This document shows positions 55,320-63,341 of a DNA stretch of 64,000 nucleotides, one piece after another; positions within the stretch are counted from its first letter, which is position 1; each line of letters begins with the position of its first letter. This DNA comes from Aldehydirespirator sp965203575 (GTDB lineage Bacteria; Actinomycetota; Acidimicrobiia; Acidimicrobiales; Aldehydirespiratoraceae), in NCBI GenBank assembly GCA_965203575.1, contig OZ241894.1, positions 3,100,001 through 3,164,000 on the forward strand, in the 5' to 3' direction. The notes beneath the pieces are model-generated. The model saw only the letters and a program-made list of their open reading frames with translations. It was not told the DNA's origin and did not search any database. The translations under genes were made by a program, and so were the position numbers.

Positions 55320-56081
55320 TCAGGCCTCCCAGTGGCCCCGCTCGATCATCACCCGGCGCAATACCGAGGGCCGGTCGGTCATGATGCCGTCCACCCCCAT
55401 GTCTAGGAGGCGGTGCATCTCAGCCGGCTCGTCGATGGTCCAGACATGGACCGCGACCCCGTGACGATGGGCCACATCCAGCACCGCGGGCCGCACCAGC
55501 GTCAGGCCCTTGGAGCGGACCGGCACCTGGGCGGCGTGGAAGTCGAAGGACGCCGGCGCCGGAACCCGGGCCGAGGCGGCCAGCAGGCGGGCGATCCCCC
55601 TGGGCCCGGCGCCGACGCACAGCGAGGCCCCGATCCGGTCGCGCACCCGTCGGGTGCGCCGGTCCGAGAACGAGCACACGCACACCCGCTCGACCGCGCC
55701 GGTTCGCCGGATAACCTCCACCAGCGGCTCGACCGCGGCGTCGCTCTTGGGATCGATGTTGATCCTGGTGTCCGGCAACTCCTCGAGGAGCTCGTCGAGG
55801 CGCAGGATCGGGTCGGTGCCGGCGACCAGGGCACGCCGGACCTGGCTCCACTCAAGGTCACCGACGACGCCCCGGCCGTCGGTGACCCGGTCCAGGGAGT
55901 CGTCGTGGAAGGCCACCGCGACCCCGTCGGCGGTGGCGTGGACATCGGTCTCCACATGGGTGTAGCCCAGTTCCACGGCGTGGCGGAACGCTCGCATGGT
56001 GTTCTCGGGGAACTCCTCGGCCCCGCCCCGGTGGGCGAAGGCGATGGGCCCGTCCACGTCCAGGTAGGGGCGGCCCGCCAT
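55320..56081 (-). CDS. glpQ: Glycerophosphodiester phosphodiesterase
   Basis: A 253-residue TIM-barrel enzyme that cleaves glycerophosphodiesters to glycerol-3-phosphate and an alcohol. Catalytic features are IAFAHRGGAEEFPENT with HR and E, ETDVHATADGVAVAFHDDSL with the metal-binding E-x-D and second H, and INIDPKSD. No signal peptide is seen, so it is likely cytoplasmic (UgpQ-like). The ATG at 56081 is used; an upstream start adds 15 residues without support. It diverges from pyruvate kinase. Confidence 0.92.
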   Translation of the reverse strand: MAGRPYLDVDGPIAFAHRGGAEEFPENTMRAFRHAVELGYTHVETDVHATADGVAVAFHDDSLDRVTDGRGVVGDLEWSQVRRALVAGTDPILRLDELLEELPDTRINIDPKSDAAVEPLVEVIRRTGAVERVCVCSFSDRRTRRVRDRIGASLCVGAGPRGIARLLAASARVPAPASFDFHAAQVPVRSKGLTLVRPAVLDVAHRHGVAVHVWTIDEPAEMHRLLDMGVDGIMTDRPSVLRRVMIERGHWEA

Positions 56082-56158
56082 GGGTGCACCGTAGTGGGCG
56101 CATCGTGCAGGCCGGCAGTTATCCACAGGTGTCCACCGCCGGCGGTAGCGTTGTGGGC

Positions 56159-57592
56159 ATGCAGCGCCGTACGAAGATCGTCGCCACCATCGGTCCGGCC
56201 AGCGAGGACGAGTCCACGCTGCGGGACATGATGGCCGCCGGAATGGACGTGGCCCGCATCGGCCTGGCCCACGGATCCCTCGACGAGGCCATCGAGCGAT
56301 ACCGGCGCATCCGCCGGGTCGCCGAGCAGGAGAGCCGGCCGGTGGGGATCCTGGTGGACCTTCCCGGTCCCAAGGTACGGGCGGCCAGCTTCGGCGAGGA
56401 TCCCGTGCGGTTCCACCCCGACAGCACCGTCGAGCTGGTGGTCGGCAGCGAGCGCTCGACCGACACCGTCTTGGAGGTGGACTACGAGGGCCTGATGGAC
56501 GACGTGCTGGTCGGGGACACGCTCGACGTCGGCGACGGGCGGGTGGTGCTCGACGTCATCGACAAGGGCGGCGACCGTCTCAAGGTCCGCGTGATCCACG
56601 GCGGCGTCCTGTCGGGCTGTCCCGGCGTGCACATTCCCTCTGACCGGCTGCGGATGTCCACGCCGACCCCCAGCGACTTCGCGGCGCTCGACGCCTTCAT
56701 CGAGCTCGGCGTGGACATGGTGGCCGTATCCTTCGTGCGCTCCGCCCACGACATCCGGCGGGTCGGCACCGAGCCCCATCCCCGGGGCCCGCTGGTGATC
56801 GCCAAGATCGAGACCAGGGCGGCCGTGCAGAACCTGGCCGGCATCATCGACACCGCCGGGGCGATCATGGTGGCCCGCGGCGACCTCGGCAGCGAGTGCA
56901 GCATCGAGGAGCTGCCCCACCTCCAGAAGCAGATCATCCAGCAGTGCATCGCCGGCGGCCGCCCGGTCATCACCGCCACCCAGATGCTCGAGTCGATGGT
57001 GTCGCGCCCGTCGCCCACCCGGGCCGAGGCCAGCGACGTGGCCAACGCCGTCTTCGACGGCTCCTCGGCGCTGATGCTCTCGGGCGAGACCGCCATCGGG
57101 ACCGACCCGGCGAACGTGGTCCGCACCATGGACCGCATCGCCCAGCGGGCCGACGAGGAGTTCGACTACGAGCTGTGGGCCGAGCGTCTCGCCGAGCTGC
57201 GCATGACCGACGACTCCAGCCACGACGCCGCCTCGATCACCGACGCCATGACCATGGCGGCCTGGCGGGCCGCCGACGGGCTGGGGATCTCCACCATCCT
57301 GGCCATCTCCGGCACCGGCTTCACCGTGCGGTCCATGGCCCGGTTCCGGCCCCATGCCCGGATCATCGGCCTGTCCCACAACTCCAGGACAGTGCAGCAG
57401 CTCACCCTCAGCTGGGGCACCACGCCTGTGCTGGTCAAGGATCGGGGCTCCAACGAGGAGATGGTTCGCCAGGCGGTGGCGGTGGCCCGCGACCGGGACT
57501 TCGCCCGCTCCGGTGAGATCGTCGGGATCCTGGCCGGCGCGGACAACCGGTCCCGCAGCGCCAACGTGCTCCGTCTGGAGCGCGTCCCCTAG
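56159..57592 (+). CDS. pyk: Pyruvate kinase, predicted K+-independent type
   Basis: A 477-residue glycolytic enzyme making pyruvate and ATP from phosphoenolpyruvate. Blocks include TKIVATIGPAS, IAKIETRAAVQNL, MVARGDLGSE and ITATQMLESM. The usual RLNFSHG is RIGLAHG (residues 33-39) and the usual DTKGPE is DLPGPK (67-72). Lys at the position of rabbit Glu117 and loss of the Asn/Ser/Thr ligands are known signs of K+-independent pyruvate kinases. It starts at ATG 56159. Confidence 0.93.
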   Translation: MQRRTKIVATIGPASEDESTLRDMMAAGMDVARIGLAHGSLDEAIERYRRIRRVAEQESRPVGILVDLPGPKVRAASFGEDPVRFHPDSTVELVVGSERSTDTVLEVDYEGLMDDVLVGDTLDVGDGRVVLDVIDKGGDRLKVRVIHGGVLSGCPGVHIPSDRLRMSTPTPSDFAALDAFIELGVDMVAVSFVRSAHDIRRVGTEPHPRGPLVIAKIETRAAVQNLAGIIDTAGAIMVARGDLGSECSIEELPHLQKQIIQQCIAGGRPVITATQMLESMVSRPSPTRAEASDVANAVFDGSSALMLSGETAIGTDPANVVRTMDRIAQRADEEFDYELWAERLAELRMTDDSSHDAASITDAMTMAAWRAADGLGISTILAISGTGFTVRSMARFRPHARIIGLSHNSRTVQQLTLSWGTTPVLVKDRGSNEEMVRQAVAVARDRDFARSGEIVGILAGADNRSRSANVLRLERVP

Positions 57593-57621
57593 CGGATCCG
57601 CGGCTCTCAGCAGCTCGGGCC

Positions 57622-58860
57622 ATGGCCATCGATTTCACGCTGTCGCCCGAGGTGGAGGAGCTGCGGCGAAGGGTCCGCGCCTTCGTCGAGGAGGTCATCG
57701 CTCCGGTGGCCGACCGGATCGAGGGAAGCGACGGCGGGGCGGGACTCGCCGGCAAGGAGCGGGTCTCGGCCCTGATCGGCCTGCGCAAACAGGCCAGGGC
57801 GGCCGGGCTCTGGCTGCCGCACATGCCGCCGGAGTGGGGCGGGATGGGCCTCGGGCACGTCGAGTTGGCCATGGTGCAGGCCGAGGCGGCCAAGTCCTAC
57901 TACGGGCCGTGGGTGTTCAACTGCCAGGCGCCCGACGAGGGCAACATGCACACCCTGCTGCACTGGGCCACACCCGAGCAGGCCGAGCGATACCTGAGGC
58001 CGCTGTGCACCGGGACGGCGCGGTCGTGCTTCGCCATGACCGAGCCCGAGGTCGCCGGGTCCGATCCCACGTTGATACAGACCCGTGCGCATCCCGACGG
58101 CGACGAGTGGGTGATCAACGGCCGCAAGTGGTTCATCTCCCAGGCCCACCGGGCCGACTTCGCCATCCTCATCTGCCGCACCGAGGACGACCCCGACATC
58201 CCCCAGGCGGCCAACACCGCGTTCATAATCGACCTTCCCCACGACGGCTGGAACGAGGTCCGCGAGATCGAGACCATGCACGGCAGCACCGGCCATTCCG
58301 AGATCCTCATCGAGGACCTCCGCGTCCACGACGACCGGAGGCTCGGCGGCCGGGGACAGGGCCACCTGCTCGGCCAGTACCGGCTCGGGCCGGCCCGCCT
58401 AGCCCACTGCATGCGGTGGATCGCCCAAGCGGAGACCGCCCTCGACATGATGGTCGAACGCGCCCTGAACCGCTTCTCCCACGGCTCGCTCCTGGCTGAG
58501 AAGCAGGGGATCCAGTGGATGATCGCCGACTCGGCGATGGAGGTCTACCAGTCCAAGCTCATGGTCCTCCACGCGGCCTACAAGATCGACCGCGGCGAGG
58601 ACTTCAAGTCCGAGGTGTCAATGGCGAAGCACTTCGTGGCCAACACCCTCAACCGGGTGATCGACCGTTCGATCCAGGTGCACGGCGCGCTCGGCTACTC
58701 GACCGACACCCCGCTCGCCCACATGTACCAGCACGCCCGCTGGGCCCGCTTCGCCGACGGTGCCGACGAGATACACCAGATGCGGATCGCGCAGCGCACG
58801 ATTGCGGCCTTCAGCGACACCGGGTCCACCCGTCGTGCCACGGGAGACCTTCCCATCTGA
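57622..58860 (+). CDS. Acyl-CoA dehydrogenase family protein
   Basis: A 412-residue FAD flavoprotein. It has CFAMTEPEVAGSDPTLIQTR for FAD and substrate binding, VINGRKWFISQA, and a C-terminal VHGALGYSTDTPLAHMYQHA with nearby ARWARF. It oxidises an acyl-CoA thioester, probably branched or unusual; the substrate cannot be told. It resembles the ACAD10/11-like group by the tail region. It follows pyk after 29 bases and precedes an SDR gene. Confidence 0.9.
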   Translation: MAIDFTLSPEVEELRRRVRAFVEEVIAPVADRIEGSDGGAGLAGKERVSALIGLRKQARAAGLWLPHMPPEWGGMGLGHVELAMVQAEAAKSYYGPWVFNCQAPDEGNMHTLLHWATPEQAERYLRPLCTGTARSCFAMTEPEVAGSDPTLIQTRAHPDGDEWVINGRKWFISQAHRADFAILICRTEDDPDIPQAANTAFIIDLPHDGWNEVREIETMHGSTGHSEILIEDLRVHDDRRLGGRGQGHLLGQYRLGPARLAHCMRWIAQAETALDMMVERALNRFSHGSLLAEKQGIQWMIADSAMEVYQSKLMVLHAAYKIDRGEDFKSEVSMAKHFVANTLNRVIDRSIQVHGALGYSTDTPLAHMYQHARWARFADGADEIHQMRIAQRTIAAFSDTGSTRRATGDLPI

Positions 58861-58897
58861 GGCAACAGCCAGAACAGCCGGCACGAGGAGTGTGATC

Positions 58898-59854
58898 GTG
58901 AGAGCGTTCAGTGCAGAGTCGACGACCGACGAGGTCCTCGAGGGGGTGGACCTCTCAGGTCGCACCGTCGCGATCACCGGAGCGTCGAGCGGTCTGGGCG
59001 AGGAGTCGGCGAGGGCGCTGTCGGCCACGGGCGCACGGGTCCTGATGCTCGCACGCGACCTCCAGAAGAACGCCGGGGCGGCACAGCGCATCCGGGTGTC
59101 CGTGCCCGACGCCGACCTCGCCCTGTACCCGGTCGACCTCGCCGACCTCGCCGGCATCGAATCCTTCGCCGGCGCGGTCGGGGCCGACATCGACCGCATC
59201 GACGTTCTCCTCAACAACGCCGGGGTCATGGGCTGCCCCGAGGGGAGGACCGCCGACGGCTTCGAGACCCAGTTCGGCACCAACCACCTCGGGCATTTTG
59301 CGCTCACGGCGCGACTCATGCCTTTGTTGCTGGCGGCCGACCGGCCGCGTGTGGTGACACTGTCGTCGGGCGGTCACCGGATCTCCGACGTGGTGTTGGA
59401 CGATCCGAACTTCCAGATGGCCGACTACGACCCGTGGATCGCCTACGGCCGGTCCAAGAGCGCCAACGCACGCTTCGCCGCCGAGTTGGCCCGGCGCCAT
59501 GGCGAGCGACTGATCTCGGTATCGGTGCACCCCGGCGCGATCGTCACGAACCTCGGCCGCCACCTGACGTCGGAAATGATCGAGCGCCTGATGGCGCGGC
59601 GGGCCGAGAACGAAGCCGGGGGCCAGGGCGGCGGCGGGCTGAGGTTCAAGAGCGTCGAGGCCGGCGCAGCCACCCAGGTGTGGGCCGCCACCGCCGTCGA
59701 GGTGGCCGGCCACAACGGCGCCTACCTGGCCGACTGCGGGCCGACGATCGTCGGGCCGGGCGAGACCGGGCGGATGGCCTATCTCGACGATGCGGAGACC
59801 TCGACGCGGCTCTGGGCGTTGAGCGAGGAGCTCGTCGGATTGACGTTCGACTGA
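58898..59854 (+). CDS. SDR-family oxidoreductase, retinol dehydrogenase-like
   Basis: A 318-residue short-chain dehydrogenase. NAD(P) binding is at TVAITGASSGLGEESARAL and NNAGVMGCP. The catalytic Ser is in VVTLSSGGHR and Y-x3-K in AYGRSKSANARFA. C-terminal SVHPGAIVTNLGRHL is typical. GTG 58898 is chosen because GAGGAG lies seven bases upstream; GTG 58892 is too close to it. It follows the acyl-CoA dehydrogenase by 37 bases and may work with it on lipid-like substrates. Confidence 0.88.
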   Translation: MRAFSAESTTDEVLEGVDLSGRTVAITGASSGLGEESARALSATGARVLMLARDLQKNAGAAQRIRVSVPDADLALYPVDLADLAGIESFAGAVGADIDRIDVLLNNAGVMGCPEGRTADGFETQFGTNHLGHFALTARLMPLLLAADRPRVVTLSSGGHRISDVVLDDPNFQMADYDPWIAYGRSKSANARFAAELARRHGERLISVSVHPGAIVTNLGRHLTSEMIERLMARRAENEAGGQGGGGLRFKSVEAGAATQVWAATAVEVAGHNGAYLADCGPTIVGPGETGRMAYLDDAETSTRLWALSEELVGLTFD

Positions 59855-59876
59855 GAACCGTCCGGTCGGGCTCCGG

Positions 59877-60137
59877 TCAGGCGCAGTTGGGGTTGGTGTC
59901 GGCGGGAACGGCGACCTCCTGGCCGTACAGCTTGCACGAGCAGGTCTCCACGCAGTCCTGCAGATCGGCGCGTTGCAGCCACAGGCTCGCAGCCAGCGCG
60001 CCGATGAGCACCACCAGCACGAGGCGCAGCAGCAGCCTGCGCACGACTCGCATCACCAGCGCGGCAAGGACCCCCAGGGCCACGATCGCGCCGAGGAGGA
60101 CTGCCTGCAGAGACTCGGCGTCGACCCACTCACCCAT
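59877..60137 (-). CDS. Small membrane protein of unknown function
   Basis: An 86-residue protein with two hydrophobic segments (AVLLGAIVALGVLAALVMRV and RLVLVVLIGALAASLWL) separated by a short basic loop. A C-terminal part carries three cysteines (DCVETCSCKLYG) plus one near the end. No family was recognised. ATG 60137 is used. It converges on the SDR gene and stands next to two dispersed repeats. Coding seems likely because the hydrophobic pattern is regular. Confidence 0.55.
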   Translation of the reverse strand: MGEWVDAESLQAVLLGAIVALGVLAALVMRVVRRLLLRLVLVVLIGALAASLWLQRADLQDCVETCSCKLYGQEVAVPADTNPNCA

Positions 60138-60203
60138 CACCGCCGGGCACGTTACCTATCGCCTCGACGGACAGGTGAAGGCCCCGCTGCGCGATGCTGC
60201 CAC

Positions 60204-60242
60204 TCCCGCTCCTGTTCGCTTCGCTCACGGGCCGCTCGGGCC
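60204..60242 (-). repeat. Dispersed repeat family, copy 6 (3' module only)
   Basis: Leftwards it reads GGCCCGAGCGGCCCGTGAGC then GAAGCGAACAGGAGCGGGA, 39 bp. It directly follows copy 5 as a tandem extra 3' module. Confidence 0.78.
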
Positions 60243-60247
60243 TGCCT

Positions 60248-60335
60248 GCCGCTCTTGTTCGCTGCGCTCACGGGCCGCTGGGCCTTGGGGCCTCGCCCGT
60301 ATGAGCCGGATCGGCCCGCCAATTCGCTCGGCCTC
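60248..60335 (-). repeat. Dispersed repeat family, copy 5 (full)
   Basis: Leftwards it starts GAGGCCGAGCGAATTG, has its own middle of about 30 bases, then GGCCCAGCGGCCCGTGAGC and GCAGCGAACAAGAGCGGC. It is in the opposite orientation to copies 1-4. It ends 17 bases before the DUF3151 start. Confidence 0.78.
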
Positions 60336-60351
60336 TGTAGCCTCGGCTGCG

Positions 60352-60810
60352 ATGAGCGACGCCGGTGTTCCCCTCCTGCGGCACGGTCCGCCCGAGACCG
60401 TCCTGCCCCCCGAGCCCGACGAGGCTCGGGCCGCGCTGGCGGCGGCCGCCGCCAGCGACGATCCCGTGACCGCATTGAGCGCAACCTGCGAGCGCCGGCC
60501 GGTAAGCCTGGAGGCCTGGGCCTCGCTGGGCGAGACCCTGGAGTCGACGGGCGCGCCACCGGCTCTGGCCTACGCCGCGTTCCGCACCGGGTACCACCGC
60601 GGCCTGGACCGGCTGAGAGCCAGCGGCTGGCGCGGCTCCGGCTACGTGCGCTGGAAGTATCCGTCGAACCGCGGGTTCTTGCGCGCCCTCAGCGGGCTGC
60701 AGCGTGTCGCCGGGCGGATAGGGGAGACCGACGAGGCTGAGCGGTGCGCTCTGTTCCTGGTGCAGCTCGACCCTGACTGGCATCCAGACAACCCGGGGCC
60801 GCGTGGATAG
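60352..60810 (+). CDS. DUF3151 family protein
   Basis: A 152-residue actinobacterial protein of unknown function. The family pattern is clear: LPPEPDEARAALAAAAAS, AWASLGETLESTGAPPALAY, FRTGYHRGLDRLRASGWRG and NRGFLRALSGLQRVAGRIGE. It looks like a helical-repeat (TPR-like) fold. It overlaps the next gene by eight bases, so it is coupled to the MobA-rhodanese gene. A repeat element lies just upstream and may contain or displace its promoter. Confidence 0.85.
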   Translation: MSDAGVPLLRHGPPETVLPPEPDEARAALAAAAASDDPVTALSATCERRPVSLEAWASLGETLESTGAPPALAYAAFRTGYHRGLDRLRASGWRGSGYVRWKYPSNRGFLRALSGLQRVAGRIGETDEAERCALFLVQLDPDWHPDNPGPRG

Positions 60811-61801
60811 ACCGGCGTCATCCCTGCGCTGCATGGGAGCCGTGCTGGCGGGTGGGGCCAGCTCCAGGATGGGCAGCGACAAGGCGTTCATCGAGATCGA
60901 GGGAGAGCCGATGGTGGCTCGTGCCGCGGGCGCGCTGCGGGCCGCGGGGGCCGCTCCGGTGCTGGTGGTGGGCGGGGACCATGCCCGCCTCAGCGCCCTG
61001 GGCCTGGACCACGTGCCGGACCGCCATCCTGGCGAGGGCCCGCTGGGAGGGGTGATCACCGCCCTCGGCGCGCTCGGCCCGCTCGATGGTTCCGGCCCGG
61101 ACGCGGTGGTGACTCTGCCCTGCGACGTCAAGGCGCCCGACCCGGCCGCAGTGCGGTTGGTGATCGAGCGCCTCGCCGACCCCACCGACCGCTCTGAAGC
61201 GGGCCCACCGCCGGCTGACCTGGTCGTCCCGCTCGGTGGCGGGGTTCCGCAGTGGATGCATGCCGGATGGCACCGGAGCTGCCTACCGCGTCTGTCGCAG
61301 GCCTTCGCCACCGGAGCGCGGGGGCTGGGCGAGGTGGCCCGGCAGCTGCGGACGGTCGCGGTCGATGTGCCCGGAACGAGCTGGTTCGCCGACGCGGACC
61401 GTCCCGAGGACCTTCCCCCAACTACGCTTGAAGACGGCCACACAGAAGAGGCGGGAATGCCCGACGAACCCGACATCCCCGAGATAGACATCGACGAACT
61501 CGAGCGTCGGCGAGCGGCCGGAGCGGCCGTGTTCGACGTGCGCGAGCCCGACGAGCACACCGAGGTGCGCATACCGGGCGCCGTTCTGGTGCCGCTGGCG
61601 TCAGTCCCGGAGGCAGTCGAGGAGTTCCGGACGGCGGCGGCGGGCCAGGCGGTGTGCGTGGTGTGCGCGGTCGGGGGCCGCAGCGGGCAGGCCGTCGGGT
61701 TCCTCCGGTCGCTGGGTGTGGACGCGGTCAACGTCGCGGGCGGAACCAATGCCTGGCATCAGTCCGGCCGACCGGTGGAGACGGGCCCCGCGTCCGCCTG
61801 A
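60803..61801 (+). CDS. MobA-like molybdenum cofactor guanylyltransferase fused to rhodanese
   Basis: A 332-residue two-domain protein. Residues 1-205 form a MobA-type nucleotidyltransferase: LAGGASSRMGSDKAFIEIEG, PGEGPLGGVITAL and LPCDVKAPD, which would add GMP to molybdopterin. Residues about 220-330 form a rhodanese: VFDVREPDEH, IPGAVLVPLASV and the active loop VVCAVGGRSGQAV with its cysteine. There is no stop between them, though an internal ATG (61457) with a site before it could also start the rhodanese alone. The link hints at sulphur handling in cofactor maturation. It starts at GTG 60803. Confidence 0.85.
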   Translation: MDRPASSLRCMGAVLAGGASSRMGSDKAFIEIEGEPMVARAAGALRAAGAAPVLVVGGDHARLSALGLDHVPDRHPGEGPLGGVITALGALGPLDGSGPDAVVTLPCDVKAPDPAAVRLVIERLADPTDRSEAGPPPADLVVPLGGGVPQWMHAGWHRSCLPRLSQAFATGARGLGEVARQLRTVAVDVPGTSWFADADRPEDLPPTTLEDGHTEEAGMPDEPDIPEIDIDELERRRAAGAAVFDVREPDEHTEVRIPGAVLVPLASVPEAVEEFRTAAAGQAVCVVCAVGGRSGQAVGFLRSLGVDAVNVAGGTNAWHQSGRPVETGPASA

Positions 61802-61809
61802 CGGACCCC

Positions 61810-63018
61810 GTGCCCCGCGATCGCCGCTCCCGCTCCCGTTCCCGCGGCCGCGCCGCGGCGTCCTACCGCTACATCGACTCCGACCAGGGGCTGCGAGACG
61901 TGGTGGGCGCGGTCGCCTCCGAGCCCCGCTTCGCGCTCGACACCGAGTTTCACCGGGAGCGCACCTACCGGCCCCAGGCAGCGTTGATCCAGGTTGCCTG
62001 GCCCGGGGACCTGGTTCTCATAGATCCGCTGGCGGTGGATGTGGCCCCTCTGGCCGAGGTCTTCGGAGCGGGCGGTCTTATGGTCGCCCACGCGGCGGGA
62101 CAGGACTTGGAGGTGCTCGAACACTGCTGCGGGGCAGTGCCCGGCCGCATCTTCGACACGCAGATCGCGGCCGGTTTCCTGGGCCTCGGCACGCCCGCGC
62201 TGTCTTCGCTCTATGAGAGCGAGATCGGCTGGAGGCCCCCGAAGGCGGACCGGCTCACCGACTGGCTGGCACGGCCGCTGAAGGCTTCGCAACTCGACTA
62301 CGCGGCCAGCGATGTGATGCACCTGCTGGAGATCCACGAACGGCTCGCCGCTCGGCTCGAGGAGTTGGGCCGGCAGGACTGGGCCGAAGCGGAGTTCGAG
62401 CTGCTGCTCGAACGCAACCGGCAGGGCCAGCGACCCGAGGAGGCCTGGTCCCGGCTCAAGGAGGTGCGACATCTGAGACGCCGCGACCTGCCCGTGGTCC
62501 GATCGGTGGCGATGTGGCGTGAGCTGCGGGCGGCCAAGGTCAATCAACCGGTCCGCCATGTCCTGTCAGACGTCGCGGTGGTGTCAATCTCACAGGCCGC
62601 GCCCCAAACAACCGAGGAGTTGGCCGCGGTGCGGGGCGTGGGGGAGGGCGTGGCCCGCGGCCGTCTGGGGCCTGCCATCCTCAATGCGGTCGCCGACGGG
62701 CTCGCGTCCGACTGGCGCCCGCCCCCGAAGCGCACTGCCCGCACCGAGGCGGCCGACCGCCTCCGCCCGGCCGTGGGCCTGGTGACCTCCTGGGTGAGCC
62801 AGCTCGCCCGCAACCGCATGATCGAGCCGTCGCTGCTGGCCACTCGGGCCGACATCGAAGCCCTGATCCGTGGTGACGCAGACGCTCGGCTGGCCCGGGG
62901 CTGGCGTTCGGAGATGGTGGGTGAGCCGCTGCGACGGCTGGTCGCGGGCGAGGCCGCGCTGGCCTTCGACAACGGCCAGCTCGTGCTCGAGGAGCGCAGC
63001 CACCGGCCGGTGGCCTGA
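61810..63018 (+). CDS. rnd: Ribonuclease D
   Basis: A 402-residue 3'-5' exoribonuclease for tRNA and small RNA maturation. The DEDD residues are DTEFHRERTY (D, E), AHAAGQDLEVL (D) and YAASDVMHLLEIH (Y and D). An HRDC-like helical domain follows (VRHLRRRDLPVVRSVAMWRE and TTEELAAVRGVGEGVARG). It starts at GTG 61810, eight bases after the MobA-rhodanese stop. An upstream frame overlaps that gene and is not used. The basic N-terminus (VPRDRRSRSRSRGR) could help bind RNA. Confidence 0.93.
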   Translation: MPRDRRSRSRSRGRAAASYRYIDSDQGLRDVVGAVASEPRFALDTEFHRERTYRPQAALIQVAWPGDLVLIDPLAVDVAPLAEVFGAGGLMVAHAAGQDLEVLEHCCGAVPGRIFDTQIAAGFLGLGTPALSSLYESEIGWRPPKADRLTDWLARPLKASQLDYAASDVMHLLEIHERLAARLEELGRQDWAEAEFELLLERNRQGQRPEEAWSRLKEVRHLRRRDLPVVRSVAMWRELRAAKVNQPVRHVLSDVAVVSISQAAPQTTEELAAVRGVGEGVARGRLGPAILNAVADGLASDWRPPPKRTARTEAADRLRPAVGLVTSWVSQLARNRMIEPSLLATRADIEALIRGDADARLARGWRSEMVGEPLRRLVAGEAALAFDNGQLVLEERSHRPVA

Positions 63019-63075
63019 CCACATTCCGACCAGCCCCGCGGTTGCGGTTCGGGTGGGCCGGTGGCACCGGTCCGG

Positions 63076-63081
63076 TACAAT
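63076..63081 (+). promoter_or_regulatory. -10 box for the small acidic protein gene
   Basis: TACAAT lies 38 bases before the GTG at 63120, with GGGAG (63108-63112) as ribosome-binding site. No convincing -35 box was found. Confidence 0.4.
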
Positions 63082-63119
63082 AAGAGCTCTGCGAAATCCG
63101 TCAAACCGGGAGTTGGGCC

Positions 63120-63311
63120 GTGAAGAAGGGGCGACACCGAAGGTATGAGGAAGCCCGCAAGTTCAAGCGCTCGCAGGCAGACGATCTCCAAGGGCTGATC
63201 GAATCCTTCAACGAGCCGGACGACTACGTGAAGCCCGAGCACGCGTCCTGGGCGGAGGAATTCGCCGACGAGGAGCTCGCCGAGGCGGAGCTCTCCGCCG
63301 ACGACGACTGA
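63120..63311 (+). CDS. Small conserved-looking acidic protein
   Basis: A 63-residue protein with a basic front (MKKGRHRRYEEARKFKRSQ) and an acidic tail (EEFADEELAEAELSADDD). No domain was recognised. It has its own -10 box and a GGGAG site seven bases before a GTG start, which supports expression. The split charge pattern suggests binding to RNA or to ribosomes, but this is only a guess. Confidence 0.6.
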   Translation: MKKGRHRRYEEARKFKRSQADDLQGLIESFNEPDDYVKPEHASWAEEFADEELAEAELSADDD

Positions 63312-63341
63312 CGTTCAATCCCTGGGTCGCCTCCCGGGCGG

